From Delphinus delphis (Eukaryota; Chordata; Mammalia; Artiodactyla; Delphinidae): a DNA stretch of 64,000 nucleotides. A program made the position numbers and the translations under genes. Positions within the stretch are counted from its first letter, which is position 1; the number at the start of each line of letters is the position of its first letter. Location of the stretch: NCBI RefSeq assembly GCF_949987515.2, contig NC_082694.2, positions 46,028,451 through 46,092,450 on the forward strand. The letters run 5' to 3'. Shown one piece after another: positions 1-12,649 of the stretch. The notes below the pieces were generated by a model, which was given only the letters and a program-made list of their open reading frames with translations, did not search any database and was not told the DNA's origin.

Positions 1-1051
1 GGCTTCGGGGAAGGGTTAGGGTTAGGGTTCGGACTAGGGTTAGGGTTAGGGGACGGGGACGGTTTAGGGTCCAGGTGAGGGTACGACAACGCTTTAGGGG
101 GAGCGTACGTGCGAGGGCGCCGGTTAGTGTTAGTGTAAGGGTTAGGATTAGGGGACGGCTGAGGGTCAGGCTTCGGGGAAGGGTTAGGGTTAGGGTTCGG
201 GCTAGGGTTAGGGTTAGGGGATGGGGACGGTTTAGGGTCCAGGTGAGGGTACGACAACACTTTAGGGGGAGCATACGTGTGAGGGCGCGGGTTAGTGTTA
301 GCGTATGGGTTAGGATTAGGGGACGGGTGAGGGTCAGGCTTCGGGGAAGGGTTAGGGTTAGGGTTCGGGCTAGGGTTAGGGTTAGGGGACGGGGACGGTT
401 TAGGGTCCAGGTGAGGGTACGACAACGCTTTAGGGGGAGCGTACGTGTGAGGGCGCGGGTTAGTGTTAGCGTACGGGTTAGGATTATGGGACGGGTGAGG
501 GTCAGGCTTCGGGGAAGGGTTAGGGTTAGGGTTCGGGCTAGGGTTAGGTTTAGGGGACGGGGACGGTTTAGGGTCCAGGTGAGGGTACGACAACGCTTTA
601 GGGGGAGCGTACGTGTGAGGGCGCGGGTTAGTGTTAGCGTACGGGTTAGGATTAGGGGACGGGTGAGGGTTAGTCTTCGGGGAAGGGTTAGGGTTAGGGT
701 TCGGGCTAGGGTTAGGGTTAGGGGACGGGGACGGTTTAGGGTCCAGGTGAGGATACGACAATGCCTTAGGGGGAGCGTACGTGTGAGGGCGCGGGTTAGT
801 GTTAGCGTATGGGTTAGGATTAGGGGACGGTTGAGGGTCTGGCTTCGGGGAAGTGTTAGGGTTAGGGTTCGGGTTAGGGTTACGGTTAGGGAACGGGGAC
901 GGTTTAGGGTCCAGGTGAGGGTACGACAACGCTTTAGGGGGAGCGTACGTGTGAGGGCGCGGGTTAGTGTTAGCGTACGGGTTAGGATTAGGGGACGGGT
1001 GAGGGTCAGGCTTTGGGGAAGGGTTAGGGTTAGGGTTTGGGCTAGGGTTAG
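1..1051 (+). repeat. Leading monomers, distant copy of the E-block tail
   Basis: About six monomers precede the first 1-bp-deleted unit at 1052. Several rare changes sit in the same order as in 22.0-23.0 kb: CAATGCCTTAGG near 767, GTCTGGCTTC at 837 (22784) and TACGGTTAGGGAAC at 881 (22828). The offset of 21,947 bp also places the 1-bp deletion at 1052 opposite the one at 22999. The same marker set recurs in 27.4-27.7 kb. The copies have diverged at other sites, so this is an older relationship than the neighbouring duplications. Confidence 0.75.
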
Positions 1052-2945
1052 GGTTGGGGACGGGGACGGTTTAGGGTCCAGGTGAGGGTACGACAACGCT
1101 TTAGGGGGAGCGTACGTGTGAGGGCGCGGGTTAGTGTTAGCGTACGGGTTAGGATTAGGGGACGGCTGAGGGTCAGGCTTCGGGGAAGGGTTAGGGTTAG
1201 GGTTCGGGCTAGGGTTAGGGTTAGGGGACGGGGACGGTTTAGGGTCCACGTGAGGGTACGACAACGCTTTAGGGGGAGGGTACGTGTGAGGGCGCGGCTT
1301 AGTGTTAGCGTACGGTTTAGGATTAGGGGACGGCTGAGGGTCAGGCTTCGGGGAAGGGTTAGGGTTAGGGTTCGGGCTAGGGTTAGGGTTAGGGGACGGG
1401 GACGGTTTAGGGTCCAGGTGAGGGTACGACAACGCTTTAGGGGGAGCGTACGTGTGAGGGCGCGGGTTAGTGTTAGTGTACGGGTTAGGATTAGGGGACG
1501 GGTGAGGGTCAGGCTTCGGGGAACGGTTAGGGTTAGGGTTCGGGCTAGGGTTAGGGTTAGGGAACGGGGACGGTTTAGGGTCCAGGTGAGGGTACGACAA
1601 CGCTTTAGGGGGAGAGTACGTGTGAGGGTGCGGGTTAGTGTTAGCGTACGGTTTAGGATTAGGGGACGGCTGAGGGTCAGGCTTCGGGGAAGGGTTAGGG
1701 TTAGGGTTCGGCCTAGGATTAGGGTTAGGGGACGGGGACGGTTTAGGGTCCAGGTGAGGGTACGACAACGCTTCAGGGGGAGCGTACGTGTCAGGGCGCG
1801 GGTTAGTGTGAGCGTACGGGTTAGGTTTAGGGGACCGGTGAGGGTCAGGCTTCGGGGAAGGGTTAGGGTTAGGGTTCGGGCTAGGGTTAGGGTTAGGGGA
1901 CGGGGACGGTTTAGGGTCCAGGTGAGGGTACGACAACGCTTTAGGGGGAGCGTACGTGTGAGGGCGCGGGTTAGTGTTAGCGAACGGGTTAGGATTAGGG
2001 GACGGGTGAGGGTCAGGCTTCCGGGAAGGGTTAGGGTTAGGGTTCGGGCTAGGGTTAGGGTTAGGGGACGGGGACGGTTTAGGGTCCAGGTGAGGGTACG
2101 ACAACGCTTTAGGGGGAGCGTACGTGTGAGGGCGCGGGTTAGTGTTAGCGTATGGGTTAGGATTAGGGGACGGGTGAGGGTCAGGCTTCGGGGAAGGGTT
2201 AGGGTTAGGGTTCGGGCTAGGGTTAGGGTTAGGGGATGGGGACGGTTTAGGGTCCAGGTGAGGGTACGACAACGCTTTAGGGGGAGCGTACGTGTGAGGG
2301 CGCGGGTTAGTGTTAGCGTACGGGTTAGGATTAGGGGACGGCTGAGGGTCAGGCTTCGGGGAAGGGTTAGGGTTAGGGTTCGGGCTAGGGTTAGGGTTAG
2401 GGGACGGGGACGGTTTAGGGTCCAGGTGAGGGTACGACAACGCTTTAGGGGGAGTGTACGTGTGAGGGCGCGGGTTAGTGTTAGCGTACGGGTTAGGATT
2501 AGGGGACGGGTGAGGGTCAGGCTTCGGGGAAGGGTTAGTGTTAGGGTTCGGGCTAGGGTTAGGGTTAGGGGACGGGGACGGTTTAGGGTCCAGGTGAGGG
2601 TACGACAACGCGTTAGGGGGAGCGTACGTGTGAGGGCGCGGGTTAGTGTTAGCGTACGGGTTAGGATTAGGGGACGGCTGAGGGTCAGGCTTCGGGGAAG
2701 GGTTAGGTTTAGGGTTCGGGCTAGGGTTAGGGTTAGGGGATGGGGACGGTTTAGGGTTCAGGTGAGGGTACGACAACGCGTTAGGGGGAGCGTACGTGTG
2801 AGGGCGCGGGTTAGTGTTAGCGTACGGGTTAGGATTAGGGGACGGCTGAGGGTCAGGCTTCAGGGAAGGGTTAGGTTTAGGGTTCGGGCTAGGGTTAGGG
2901 TTAGGGGATGGGGACGGTTTAGGGTTCAGGTGAGGGTACGACAGC
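1052..2945 (+). repeat. Higher-order block A, copy 1
   Basis: The block opens with a unit that lacks one base (GGTTGGGG instead of GGTTAGGGG) and runs to a GCATTAG variant at 2946. Markers in order are CCACGTG at 1246, a GGGAACGG unit near 1560, AGAGTACG at 1613, and ACCGGTG near 1832. The same order recurs in copy 2 at an offset of 3,526 bp (CCACGTG at 4772) and in copy 3 (9964). Confidence 0.8.
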
Positions 2946-4577
2946 GCATTAGTGGAGCGTACGTGTGAGGGTGCGGGTTAGTGTTAGCGTACGGGTTAGG
3001 ATTAGGGGACGGGTGAGGGTCAGGCTTCGGGGAAGGTTTAGGGTTAGGGTTCGGGCTAGGGTTAGGGTTAGGGGACGGGGACGGTTTAGGGTCCAGGTGA
3101 GGGTACGACAACGCTTTAGAGGGAGCGTACGTGTGAGGGCGCGGGTTAGTGTTAGTGTACGGGTTAGGATTAGGGCACGGCTGAGGGTCAGGCTTCGAGG
3201 AAGGGTTAGGGTTAGGGTTCGGGCTAGGGTTAGGGTTAGGGGACCTGGACGGTTTAGGGTCCAGGTGAGGGTACGACAACGCTTTAGGGGGAGCGTACGT
3301 GTGAGGGCGCGGGTTAGTGTTAGCGTACGGGTTAGGATTAGGGGACGGGTGAGGGTCAGGCTTCGGGGAAGGGTTAGGGTTAGGGTTCGGGCTAGGGTTA
3401 GGGTTAGGGGACGGGGACGGTTTAGGGTCCAGGTGAGGGTACGACAACGCTTTAGGGGGAGCGTACGTGTGAGGGCGCGGGTTCGTGTTAGCGTACGGGT
3501 TAGGATTAGGGGACGGCTGAGGGTCAGGCTTCGGGGAAGGGTTAGGGTTAGGGTTCGGGCTAGGGTTAGGGTTAGGGGATGGGGACGGTTTCGGGTCCAG
3601 GTGAGGGTACGACAACGCTTTAGGGGGAGCGTACGTGTGAGGGCGCGGGTTAGTGTTAGCGTACGGGTTAGGATTAGGGGACGGGAGAGAGTCAGGCTTC
3701 GGGGAAGGGTTAGGGTTAGGTTTCCGGCTAGGGTTAGGGTTAGGGGACGGGGACGGTTTAGAGTCCAGGTGAGGGTACGACAACGCTTTAGGGGGAGCGT
3801 ACGTGTGAGGGCGCGGGTTAGTGTTAGCGTACGGGTTAGGATTAGGGGACGGGTGAGGGTCAGGCTTCGGGGAAGGGTTAGGGTTAGGGTTCGGGCTAGG
3901 GTAAGGGTTAAGGGACGGGGACGGTTTCGGGTCCAGGTGAGGGTACGACAACGCTTTAGGGGGAGCGTACGTGTGAGGGCGCGGGTTAGCGTTAGCGTAC
4001 GGGTTAGGATTAGGGGACGGGTGAGGGTCAGGCTTCGGGGAAGGGTTAGGGTTAGGGTTCGGGCTAGGGTTAGGGTTAGGGGACGGGGACGGTTTAGGGT
4101 CCAGGTGAGGGTACGACAACGTTTTAGGGGGAGCGTACGTGTGAGGGCGCGGGTTAGTGTTAGCGTACGGGTTAGGATTAGGGGACGGCTGGGGGTCAGG
4201 CTTCGGGGAAGGGTTAGGGTTAGGGTTCGGGCTAGGGTTAGGGTTAGGGGACGGGGACTGTTTAGGGTCCAGGTGAGGGTACGACAACGCTTTAGTGGGA
4301 GCGTTCGTGTGAGGGCGCGGGTTAGTGTTAGCGTACGGGTTAGGATTAGGGGACGGGTGAGGGTCAGGCTTCGGGGAAGGGTTAGGGTTAGGGTTCGGGC
4401 TAGGGTTAGGGTTAGGGGATGGAGACGGTTTAGGGTCCAGGTGAGGGTACGACAACGCTTTAGGGGGAGCGTACGTGTGAGGGCGCGGGTTAGTGTTAGC
4501 GTACGGGTTAGGATAAGGGGACGGGTGAGGGTCAGGCTTCGGGGAAGGGTTAGGGTTAGGGTTCGGGCTAGGGTTAG
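2946..4577 (+). repeat. Higher-order block B, copy 1
   Basis: The block runs from the GCATTAG variant to the next 1-bp-deleted unit at 4578. Distinctive markers are GGGACCTGG near 3241, a GGGTTCGTG unit near 3479, GAGAGAG at 3685, GTAAGGGTTAAGGG near 3901 and GCGTTCGTG near 4292. Copy 2 (8318-9781) has the same markers at an offset of 5,204 bp in its right part, but lacks the GGGTTCGTG monomer, so it is one unit (168 bp) shorter. Confidence 0.8.
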
Positions 4578-6303
4578 GGTTGGGGACGGGGACGGTTTAG
4601 GGTCCAGGTGAGGGTACGACAACGCTTTAGGGGAAGCGTACGTGTGAGGGCGCGGGTTAGTATTAGCGTACGGGTTAGGATTAGGGGACGGCTGAGGGTC
4701 AGGCTTCGGGGAAGGGTTAGGGTTAGGGTTCGGGCTAGGGTTAGGGTTAGGGGACGGGGACGGTTTAGGGTCCACGTGAGGGTACGACAACGCTTTAGGG
4801 GGAGGGTACGTGTGAGGGCGCGGGTTAGTGTTAGCGTACGGTTTAGGATTAGGGGACGGCTGAGGGTCAGGCTTCGGGGAAGGGTTAGGGTTAGGGTTCG
4901 GGCTAGGGTTAGGGTTAGGGGACGGGGACGGTTTAGGGTCCAGGTGAGGGTACGACAACGCTTTAGGGGGAGCGTACGTGTGAGGGCGCGGGTTAGTGTT
5001 AGCGTACGGGTTAGGATTAGGGGACGGGTGAGGGTCAGGCTTCGGGGAACGGTTAGGGTTAGGGTTCGGGCTAGGGTTAGGGTTAGGGAACGGGGACGGT
5101 TTAGGGTCCAGGTGAGGGTACGACAACGCTTTAGGGGGAGCGTACGTGTGAGGGTGCGGGTTAGTGTTAGCGTACGGTTTAGGATTAGGGGACGGCTGAG
5201 GGTCAGGCTTCGGGGAAGGGTTAGGGTTAGGGTTCGGGCTAGGGTTAGGGTTAGGGGACGGGGACGGTTTAGGGTCCAGGTGAGGGTACGACAACGTTTT
5301 AGGGGGAGCGTACGTGTGAGGGCGCGGGTTAGTGTTAGCGTACGGGTTAGGTTTAGGGGACCGGTGAGGGTCAGGCTTCGGGGAAGGGTTAGGGTTAGGG
5401 TTCGGGCTAGGGTTAGGGTTAGGGGACGGGGACAGTTTAGGGTCCAGGTGAGGGTACGACAACGCTTTAGGGGGAGCGTACGTGTGACGGCGCGGGTTAG
5501 TGTTAGCGTACGGGTTAGCATTAGGGGACGGGTGAGGGTCAGGCTTCGGGGAAGGGTTAGGGTTAGGGTTCGGGCTAGGGTTAGGGTTAGGGGACGGCAA
5601 CGGTTTAGGGTCCAGGTGAGGGTACGACAACGCTTTAGGGGGAGCGTACGTGTGAGGGCGTGGGTTAGTGTTAGCGTACGGGTTAGGATTAGGGGACGGG
5701 TGAGGGTCAGGCTTCGGGGAAGGGTTAGGGTTAGGGTTCGGGCTAGGGTTAGGGTTAGGGGATGGGGACGGTTTAGGGTCCAGGTGAGGGTACGACAACA
5801 CTTTAGGGGGAGCGTACGTGTGAGGGCGCGGGTTAGTGTTAGCGTACGGGTTAGGATTAGGGGACGGGTGAGGGTCAGGCTTCGGGGAAGGGTTAGGGTT
5901 AGGGTTCGGGCTAGGGTTAGGGTTAGGGGACGGGGACGGTTTAGGGTCCAGGTGAGGGTACGACAACGCTTTAGGGGGAGTGTACGTGTGAGGGCGCGGG
6001 TTAGTGTTAGCGTACGGGTTAGGATTAGGGGACGGGTGAGGGTCAGGCTTCGGGGAAGGGTTAGGGTTAGGGTTCGGCCTAGGGTTAGGGTTAGGGGACG
6101 GGGACGGTTTAGGGTCCAGGTGAGGTTACGACAACGCGTTAGGGGGAGCGTACGTGTGAGGGCGCGGGTTAGTGTTAGCGTACGGGTTAGGATTAGGGGA
6201 CGGCTGAGGGTCAGGCTTCGGGGAAGGGTTAGGTTTAGGGTTCGGGCTAGGGTTAGGGTTAGGGGACGGGGACGGTTTAGGGTCCAGGTGAGGGTACGAC
6301 AAC
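4578..6303 (+). repeat. Higher-order block A, copy 2
   Basis: This repeats copy 1 of block A at offset 3,526 bp, with CCACGTG at 4772 and ACCGGTG near 5358, and ends at the GCATTAG variant at 6304. It is one monomer shorter than copy 1 at its right end, where the offset becomes 3,358. Just after its end the sequence reads ATTAGTGAGCG, one base shorter than the ATTAGTGGAGCG of other copies, and already short relative to normal units. Confidence 0.8.
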
Positions 6304-8317
6304 GCATTAGTGAGCGTACGTGTGAGGGCGCGGGTTAGTGTTAGCGTACGGGTTAGGATTAGGGGACGGTTGAGGGTCAGGCTTCGGGGAAGGGTTAGGG
6401 TTAGGGTTCGGGCTAGGGTTAGGGTTAGGGGACGGGGACGGTTTAGGGTCCAGGTGAGGGTACGACAACGCTTTAGGGGGAGCGTACGTGTGAGGGCGCG
6501 GGTTCGTGTTAGCGTACGGGTTAGGATTAGGGGACGGCTGAGGGTCAGGCTTCGGGGAAGGGTTAGGGTTAGTGTTCGGGCTAGGGTTAGGGTTAGGGGA
6601 CGGGGACGGTTTAGGGTCCAGGTGAGGGTACGACAACGCTTTAGGGGGAGCGTACGTGTGAGGGCGCGGGTTAGTGTTAGCGTACGGGTTAGGATTAGGG
6701 GACGGCTGAGGGTCAGGCTTCGGGGAAGGGTTAGGGTTAGGGTTCGGGCTAGGGTTAGGGTTAGGGGACCTGGACGGTTTAGGGTCCAGGTGAGGGTACG
6801 ACAACGCTTTAGGGGGAGCGTACGTGTGAGGGCGCGGGTTAGTGTTAGCGTACGGGTTAGGATTAGGGGCCGGGTGAGGGTCAGGCTTCGGGGAAGGGTT
6901 AGGGTTAGGGTTCGGGCTAGGGTTAGGGTTAGGGGACGGGGACAGTTTAGGGTCAAGGTGAGGGTACGACAACGCTTTAGGGGGAGCGTACGTGTGAGGG
7001 CGCGGGTTAGTGTTAGCGTACGGGTTAGGATTAGGGGACGGCTGAGGGTCAGGCTTCGGGGAAGGGTTAGGGTTAGGGTTCGGGCTAGGGTTAGGGTTAG
7101 GGGACCTGGACGGTTTAGGGTCCAGGTGAGGGTACGACAACGCTTTAGGGGGAGCGTACGTGTGAGGGCGCTGGTTAGTGTTAGCGTACGGGTTAGGATT
7201 AGGGGACGGCTGAGGGTCAGGCTTCGGGGAAGGGTTAGGGTTAGGGTTCGGGCTAGGGTTAGGGTTAGGGGACGGGGACGGTTTAGGGTCCAGTTGAGGG
7301 TACGGCAACGCTTTAGGGGGAGCGTACGTGTGAGGGCGCGGGTTAGTGTTAGCGTACGGGTTAGCATTAGGGGACGGCTGAGGGTCAGGCTTCGGGGAAG
7401 GGTTAGGGTTAGGGTTCGGGCTAGGGTTAGGGTTAGGGGACGGGGACGGTTTAGGGTCCAGTTGAGGGTACGGCAACGCTTTAGGGGGAGCGTACGTGTG
7501 AGGGCGCGGGTTAGTGTTAGCGTACGGGTTAGCATTAGGGGACGGCTGAGGGTCAGGCTTCGGGGAAGGGTTAGGGTTAGGGTTCGGGCTAGGGTTAGGG
7601 TTAGGGGACGGGTACGGTTTACGGTCCAGGTGAGGGTACGACAACGCTTTAGGGGGAGCGTACGTGTGAGGGCGCGGGTTAGTGTTAGCGTACGGGTTAG
7701 GATTAGGGGACGGCTGAGGGTCAGGCTTCGGGGAAGGGTTAGGGTTAGGGTTCGGGCTAGGGTTAGGGTTAGGGGACGGGGACGGTTTAGGGTCCAGGTG
7801 AGGGTACGACAACGCTTTAGGGGGAGCGTACGTGTGAGGGCGCGGGTTAGTGTTAGCGTACGGGTTAGGATTAGGGGACGGCTGAGGGTCAGGCTTCGGG
7901 GAAGGGTTAGGGTTAGGGTTCGGGCTAGGGTTAGGGTTAGGGGACGGGGACGGTTTAGGGTCCAGGTGAGGGTACGACAACGCTTTAGGGGGAGCGTACG
8001 TGTGAGGGTGCGGGTTAGTGTTAGCGTACGGGTTAGGATTAGGGGACGGCTGAGGCTCAGGCTTTGGGGAAGGGTTAGGGTTAGGGTTCGGACTAGGGTT
8101 AGGGTTAGGGGACGGGAATGGTTTAGGGTCCAGGTGAGGATACGAAAACGGTTTAGGGGGAGCGTACGTGTGAGGGCGCGGGTTAGTGTTAGCGTACGGG
8201 TTAGGATTAGGGGACGGCTGAGGGTCAGGCTTCGGGGAAGGGTTAGGTTTAGGGTTCGGGCTAGGGTTAGGGTTAGGGGATGGGGACGGTTTAGGGTTCA
8301 GGTGAGGGTACGACAAC
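6304..8317 (+). repeat. Higher-order block C, copy 1
   Basis: Twelve monomers are marked by GGGTTCGTG near 6502, CCTGG units near 6768 and 7105, a CTGGTTAG unit at 7171, two AGCATTAG units near 7371 and 7530, and a distinctive tail with GGGAATGG at 8114 and ACGAAAACGG near 8143. A related block at about 15.3-16.68 kb has the same markers at offset about 8,868, falling to 8,520 at the tail because it lost two monomers and 12 bp. Confidence 0.78.
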
Positions 8318-9781
8318 GCATTAGTGGAGCGTACGTGTGAGGGTGCGGGTTAGTGTTAGCGTACGGGTTAGGATTAGGGGACGGGTGAGGGTCAGGCTTC
8401 GGGGAAGGTTTAGGGTTAGGGTTCGGGCTAGGGTTAGGGTTAGGGGACGGGGACGGTTTAGGGTCCAGGTGAGGGTACGACAATGCTTTAGAGGGAGCGT
8501 ACGTGTGAGGGCGCGGGTTAGTGTTAGCGTACGGGTTAGGATTAGGGCACGGCTGAGGGTCAGGCTTCGGGGAAGGGTTAGGGTTAGGGTTCGGGCTAGG
8601 GTTAGGGTTAGGGGACCTGGACGGTTTAGGGTCCAGGTGAGGGTACGACAACGCTTTAGGGGGAGCGTACGTGTGAGGGCGCGGGTTAGCGTTAGCGTAC
8701 GGGTTAGGATTAGGGGACGGGTGAGGGTCAGGCTTCGGGGAAGGGTTAGGGTTAGGGTTCGGGCTAGGGTTAGGGTTAGGGGACGGGGACGGTTTAGGGT
8801 CCAGGTGAGGGTACGACAACGCTTTAGGGGGAGCGTACGTGTGAGGGCGCGGGTTAGTGTTAGCGTACGGGTTAGGATTAGGGGACGGGAGAGAGTCAGG
8901 CTTCGGGGAAGGGTTAGGGTTAGGGTTCCGGCTAGGGTTAGGGTTAGGGGACGGGGACGGTTTAGAGTCCAGGTGAGGGTACGACAACGCTTTAGGGGGA
9001 GCGTACGTGTGAGGGCGCGGGTTAGTGTTAGCGTACGGGTTAGGATTAGGGGACGGGTGAGGGTCAGGCTTCGGGGAAGGGTTAGGGTTAGGGTTCGGGC
9101 TAGGGTAAGGGTTAAGGGACGGGGACGGTTTAGGGTCCAGGTGAGGGTACGACAACGCTTTAGGGGGAGCGTACGTGTGAGGGCGCGGGTTAGCGTTAGC
9201 GTACGGGTTAGGATTAGGGGACGGGTGAGGGTCAGGCTTCGGGGAAGGGTTAGGGTTAGGGTTCGGGCTAGGGTTAGGGTTAGGGGACGGGGACGGTTTA
9301 GGGTCCAGGTGAGGGTACGACAACGTTTTAGGGGGAGCGTACGTGTGAGGGCGCGGGTTAGTGTTAGCGTACGGGTTAGGATTAGGGGACGGCTGGGGGT
9401 CAGGCTTCGGGGAAGGGTTAGGGTTAGGGTTCGGGCTAGGGTTAGGGTTAGGGGACGGGGACTGTTTACGGTCCAGGTGAGGGTACGACAACGCTTTAGT
9501 GGGAGCGTTCGTGTGAGGGCGCGGGTTAGTGTTAGCGTACGGGTTAGGATTAGGGGACGGGTGAGGGTCAGGCTTCGGGGAAGGGTTAGGGTTAGGGTTC
9601 GGGCTAGGGTTAGGGTTAGGGGATGGAGACGGTTTAGGGTCCAGGTGAGGGTACGACAACGCTTTAGGGGGAGCGTACGTGTGAGGTCGCGGGTTAGTGT
9701 TAGCGTACGGGTTAGGATAAGGGGACGGGTGAGGGTCAGGCTTCGGGGAAGGGTTAGGGTTAGGGTTCGGGCTAGGGTTAG
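8318..9781 (+). repeat. Higher-order block B, copy 2
   Basis: This is the copy of block B described at 2946-4577, offset 5,204 bp over most of its length (GAGAGAG at 8889, 1-bp-deleted unit at 9782). A CAATGCT transition near 8482 and a TTTACGGTCC change near 9468 separate it from copy 1. Confidence 0.8.
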
Positions 9782-11320
9782 GGTTGGGGACGGGGACGGT
9801 TTAGGGTCCAGGTGAGGGTACGACAACGCTTTAGGGGGAGCGTACGTGTGAGGGCGCGGGTTAGTATTAGCGTACGGGTTAGGATTAGGGGACGGCTGAG
9901 GGTCAGGCTTCGGGGAAGGGTTAGGGTTAGGGTTAGGGTTAGGGGACGGGGATGGTTTAGGGTCCACGTGAGGGTACGACAACGCTTTAGGGGGAGGGTA
10001 CGTGTGAGGGCGCGGGTTAGTGTTAGCGTACGGTTTAGGATTAGGGGACGGCTGAGGGTCAGGCTTCGGGGAAGGTTTAGGGTTAGGGTTCGGGCTAGGG
10101 TTAGGGTTAGGGGACGGGGACGGTTTAGGGTCCAGGTGAGGGTACGACAACGCTTTAGGTGGAGCGTACGTGTGAGGGCGCGGGTTAGTGTTAGCGTACG
10201 GGTTAGGATTAGGGGACGGGTGAGGGTCAGGCTTCGGGGAACGGTTAGGGTTAGGGTTCGGGCTAGGGTTAGGGTTAGGGAATGGGGACGGTTTAGGGTC
10301 CAGGTGAGGGTACGACAACGCTTTAGGGGGAGCGTACGTGTGAGGGTGCGGGTTAGTGTTAGCGTACGGTTTAGGATTAGGGGACGGCTGAGGGTCAGGC
10401 TTCGGGGAAGGGTTAGGGTTAGGGTTCGGGCAGGGTTAGGGTTAGGGGACGGGGACGGTTTAGGGTCCAGGTGAGGGTACGACAACGTTTTAGGGGGAGC
10501 GTACGTGTGAGGGCGCGGGTTAGTGTTAGCGTACGGGTTAGGTTTAGGGGACCGGTGAGGGTCAGGCTTCGGGGAAGGGTTAGGGTTAGGGTTCGGGCTA
10601 GGGTTAGGGGACGGGGACAGTTTAGGGTCCAGGTGAGGGTACGACAACGCTTTAGGGGGAGCGTACGTGTGAGGGCGCGGGTTAGTGTTAGCGTACGGGT
10701 TAGGATTAGGGGACGGGTGAGGGTCAGGCTTCGGGGAAGGGTTAGGGTTAGGGTTCGGGCTAGGGTTAGGGTTAGGGGATGGGGACGGTTTAGGGTCCAG
10801 GTGAGGGTACGACAACACTTTAGGGGGAGCGTACGTGTGAGGGCGCGGGTTAGTGTTAGCGTACGGGTTAGGACTAGGGGACGGCTGAGGGTCAGGCTTC
10901 GGGGAAGGGTTAGGGTTAGGGTTCGGGCTAGGGTTAGGGTTAGGGGACGGGGACGGTTTAGGGTCCAGGTGAGGGTACGACAACGCTTTAGGGGGAGTGT
11001 ACGTGTGAGGGCGCGGGTTAGTGTTAGCGTACGGGTTAGGATTAGGGGACGGGTGAGGGTCAGGCTTCGGGGAAGGGTTAGGGTTAGGGTTCGGCCTAGG
11101 GTTAGGGTTAGGGGACGGGGACGGTTTAGGGTCCAGGTGAGGTTACGACAACGCGTTAGGGGGAGCGTACGTGTGAGGGCGCGGGTTAGTGTTAGCGTAC
11201 GGGTTAGGATTAGGGGACGGCTGAGGGTCAGGCTTCGGGGAAGGGTTAGGTTTAGGGTTCGGGCTAGGGTTAGGGTTAGGGGACGGGGACGGTTTAGGGT
11301 CCAGGTGAGGGTACGACAAC
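9782..11320 (+). repeat. Higher-order block A, copy 3, with small internal deletions
   Basis: The block repeats copy 2 of A at offset 5,204 bp, dropping to 5,192 after two hexamers are lost near 9921, where CGGGGA is followed by four AGGGTT in a row. Further losses are 2 bp at 10429 (CGGGCAGGG), one hexamer near 10605 and one monomer. It ends at the GCATTAG variant at 11321. Confidence 0.78.
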
Positions 11321-12649
11321 GCATTAGTGGAGCGTACGTGTGAGGGCGCGGGTTAGTGTTAGCGTACGGGTTAGGATTAGGGGACGGCTGAGGGTCAGGC
11401 TTCGGGGAAGGGTTAGGGTTAGGGTTCGGGCTAGGGTTAGGGTTAGGGTACCTGGACGGTTTAGGGTCCAGGTGAGGGTACGACAACGCTTTAGGGGGAG
11501 CGTACGTGTGAGGGCGCGGGTTAGTGTTAGCGTACGGGTTAGGATTAGGGGACGGGTGAGGGTCAGGCTTCGGGGAAGGGTTAGGGTTAGGGTTCGGGCT
11601 AGGGTTAGGGTTAGGGGACGGGGACGGTTTAGGGTCCAGGTGAGGGTACGACAACGCTTTAGGGGGAGCGTACGTGTGAGGGCGCGGGTTCGTGTTAGCG
11701 TACGGGTTAGGATTAGGGGACGGCTGAGGGTCAGGCTTCGGGGAAGGGTTAGGGTTAGGGTTCGGGCTAGGGTTAGGGGACGGGGACGGTTTAGGGTCCA
11801 GGTGAGGGTACGACAACGCTTTAGGGGGAGCGTACGTGTGAGGGCGCAGGTTAGTGTTAGCGTACGGGTTAGGATTAGGGGACGGCTGAGGGTCAGGCTT
11901 CGGGTAAGGGTTAGGGTTAGGGTTCGGGCTAGGGTTAGGGTTAGGGGACGGGGACGGTTTAGGGTCCAGGTGAGGGTACGACAACGCTTTAGGGGGAGCG
12001 TACGTGTGAGGGCGCGGGTTAGTGTTAGCGTACGGGTTAGGATTAGGGGACGGCTGAGGGTCAGGCTTCGGGGAAGGGTTAGGGTTAGGGTTCGGGCTAG
12101 GGTTAGGGTTAGGGGACGGGGACGGTTTAGGGTCCACGTGAGGGTACGACAACGCTTTAGGGGGAGGGTACGTGTGAGGGCGCGGCTTAGTGTTAGCGTA
12201 CGGTTTAGGATTAGGGAACGGCTGAGGGTCAGGCTTCGGGGAAGGGTTAGGGTTAGGGTTCGGGCTAGGGTTAGGGTTAGGGGACGGGGACGGTTTAGGG
12301 TCCAGGTGAGGGTACGACAACACTTTAGGGGGAGCGTACGTGTGAGGGCGCGGGTTAGTGTTAGTGTACGGGTTAGGATTAGGGGACGGGTGAGGGTCAG
12401 GCTTCGCGGAATGGTTAGGGTTAGGGTTCGGGCTAGGGTTAGGGTTAGGGAACGGGGACGGTTTAGGGTCCAGGTGAGGGTACGACAACGCTTTAGGGGG
12501 AGAGTACGTGTGAGGGTGCGGGTTAGTGTTAGCGTACGGTTTAGGATTAGGGGACGGCTGAGGGTCAGGCTTCGGGGAAGGGTTAGGGTTAGGGTTCGGC
12601 CTAGGGTTAGGGTTAGGGGACGGGGACGGTTTATGGTCCAGGTGAGGGT
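11321..12649 (+). repeat. Mosaic of partial C and partial A
   Basis: The left part carries C markers (an ACCTGG unit at 11449 and GGGTTCGTG near 11688). The right part carries A markers (CCACGTG at 12134, AGAGTACG at 12501), both at exactly 10,888 bp from block A copy 1. One hexamer is missing near 11768. The switch between the two types lies about 11.9-12.1 kb and reads as a past exchange breakpoint. Confidence 0.68.

Noticed and set aside
1246..1252. E-box CACGTG as a promoter element
   Set aside because: It is a single-base variant of CCAGGTGAG that recurs only in copied blocks (1246, 4772, 9964, 12134, 13981 and others), with no gene next to it.
75..2968. Arginine-valine-rich proteins on the + strand
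   Set aside because: They follow from reading AGGGTT in one frame with a 168-bp (56-codon) period. Starts are GTG inside every unit, and the frame is broken by single-base changes without selection for length. Equally long frames overlap on the other strand.
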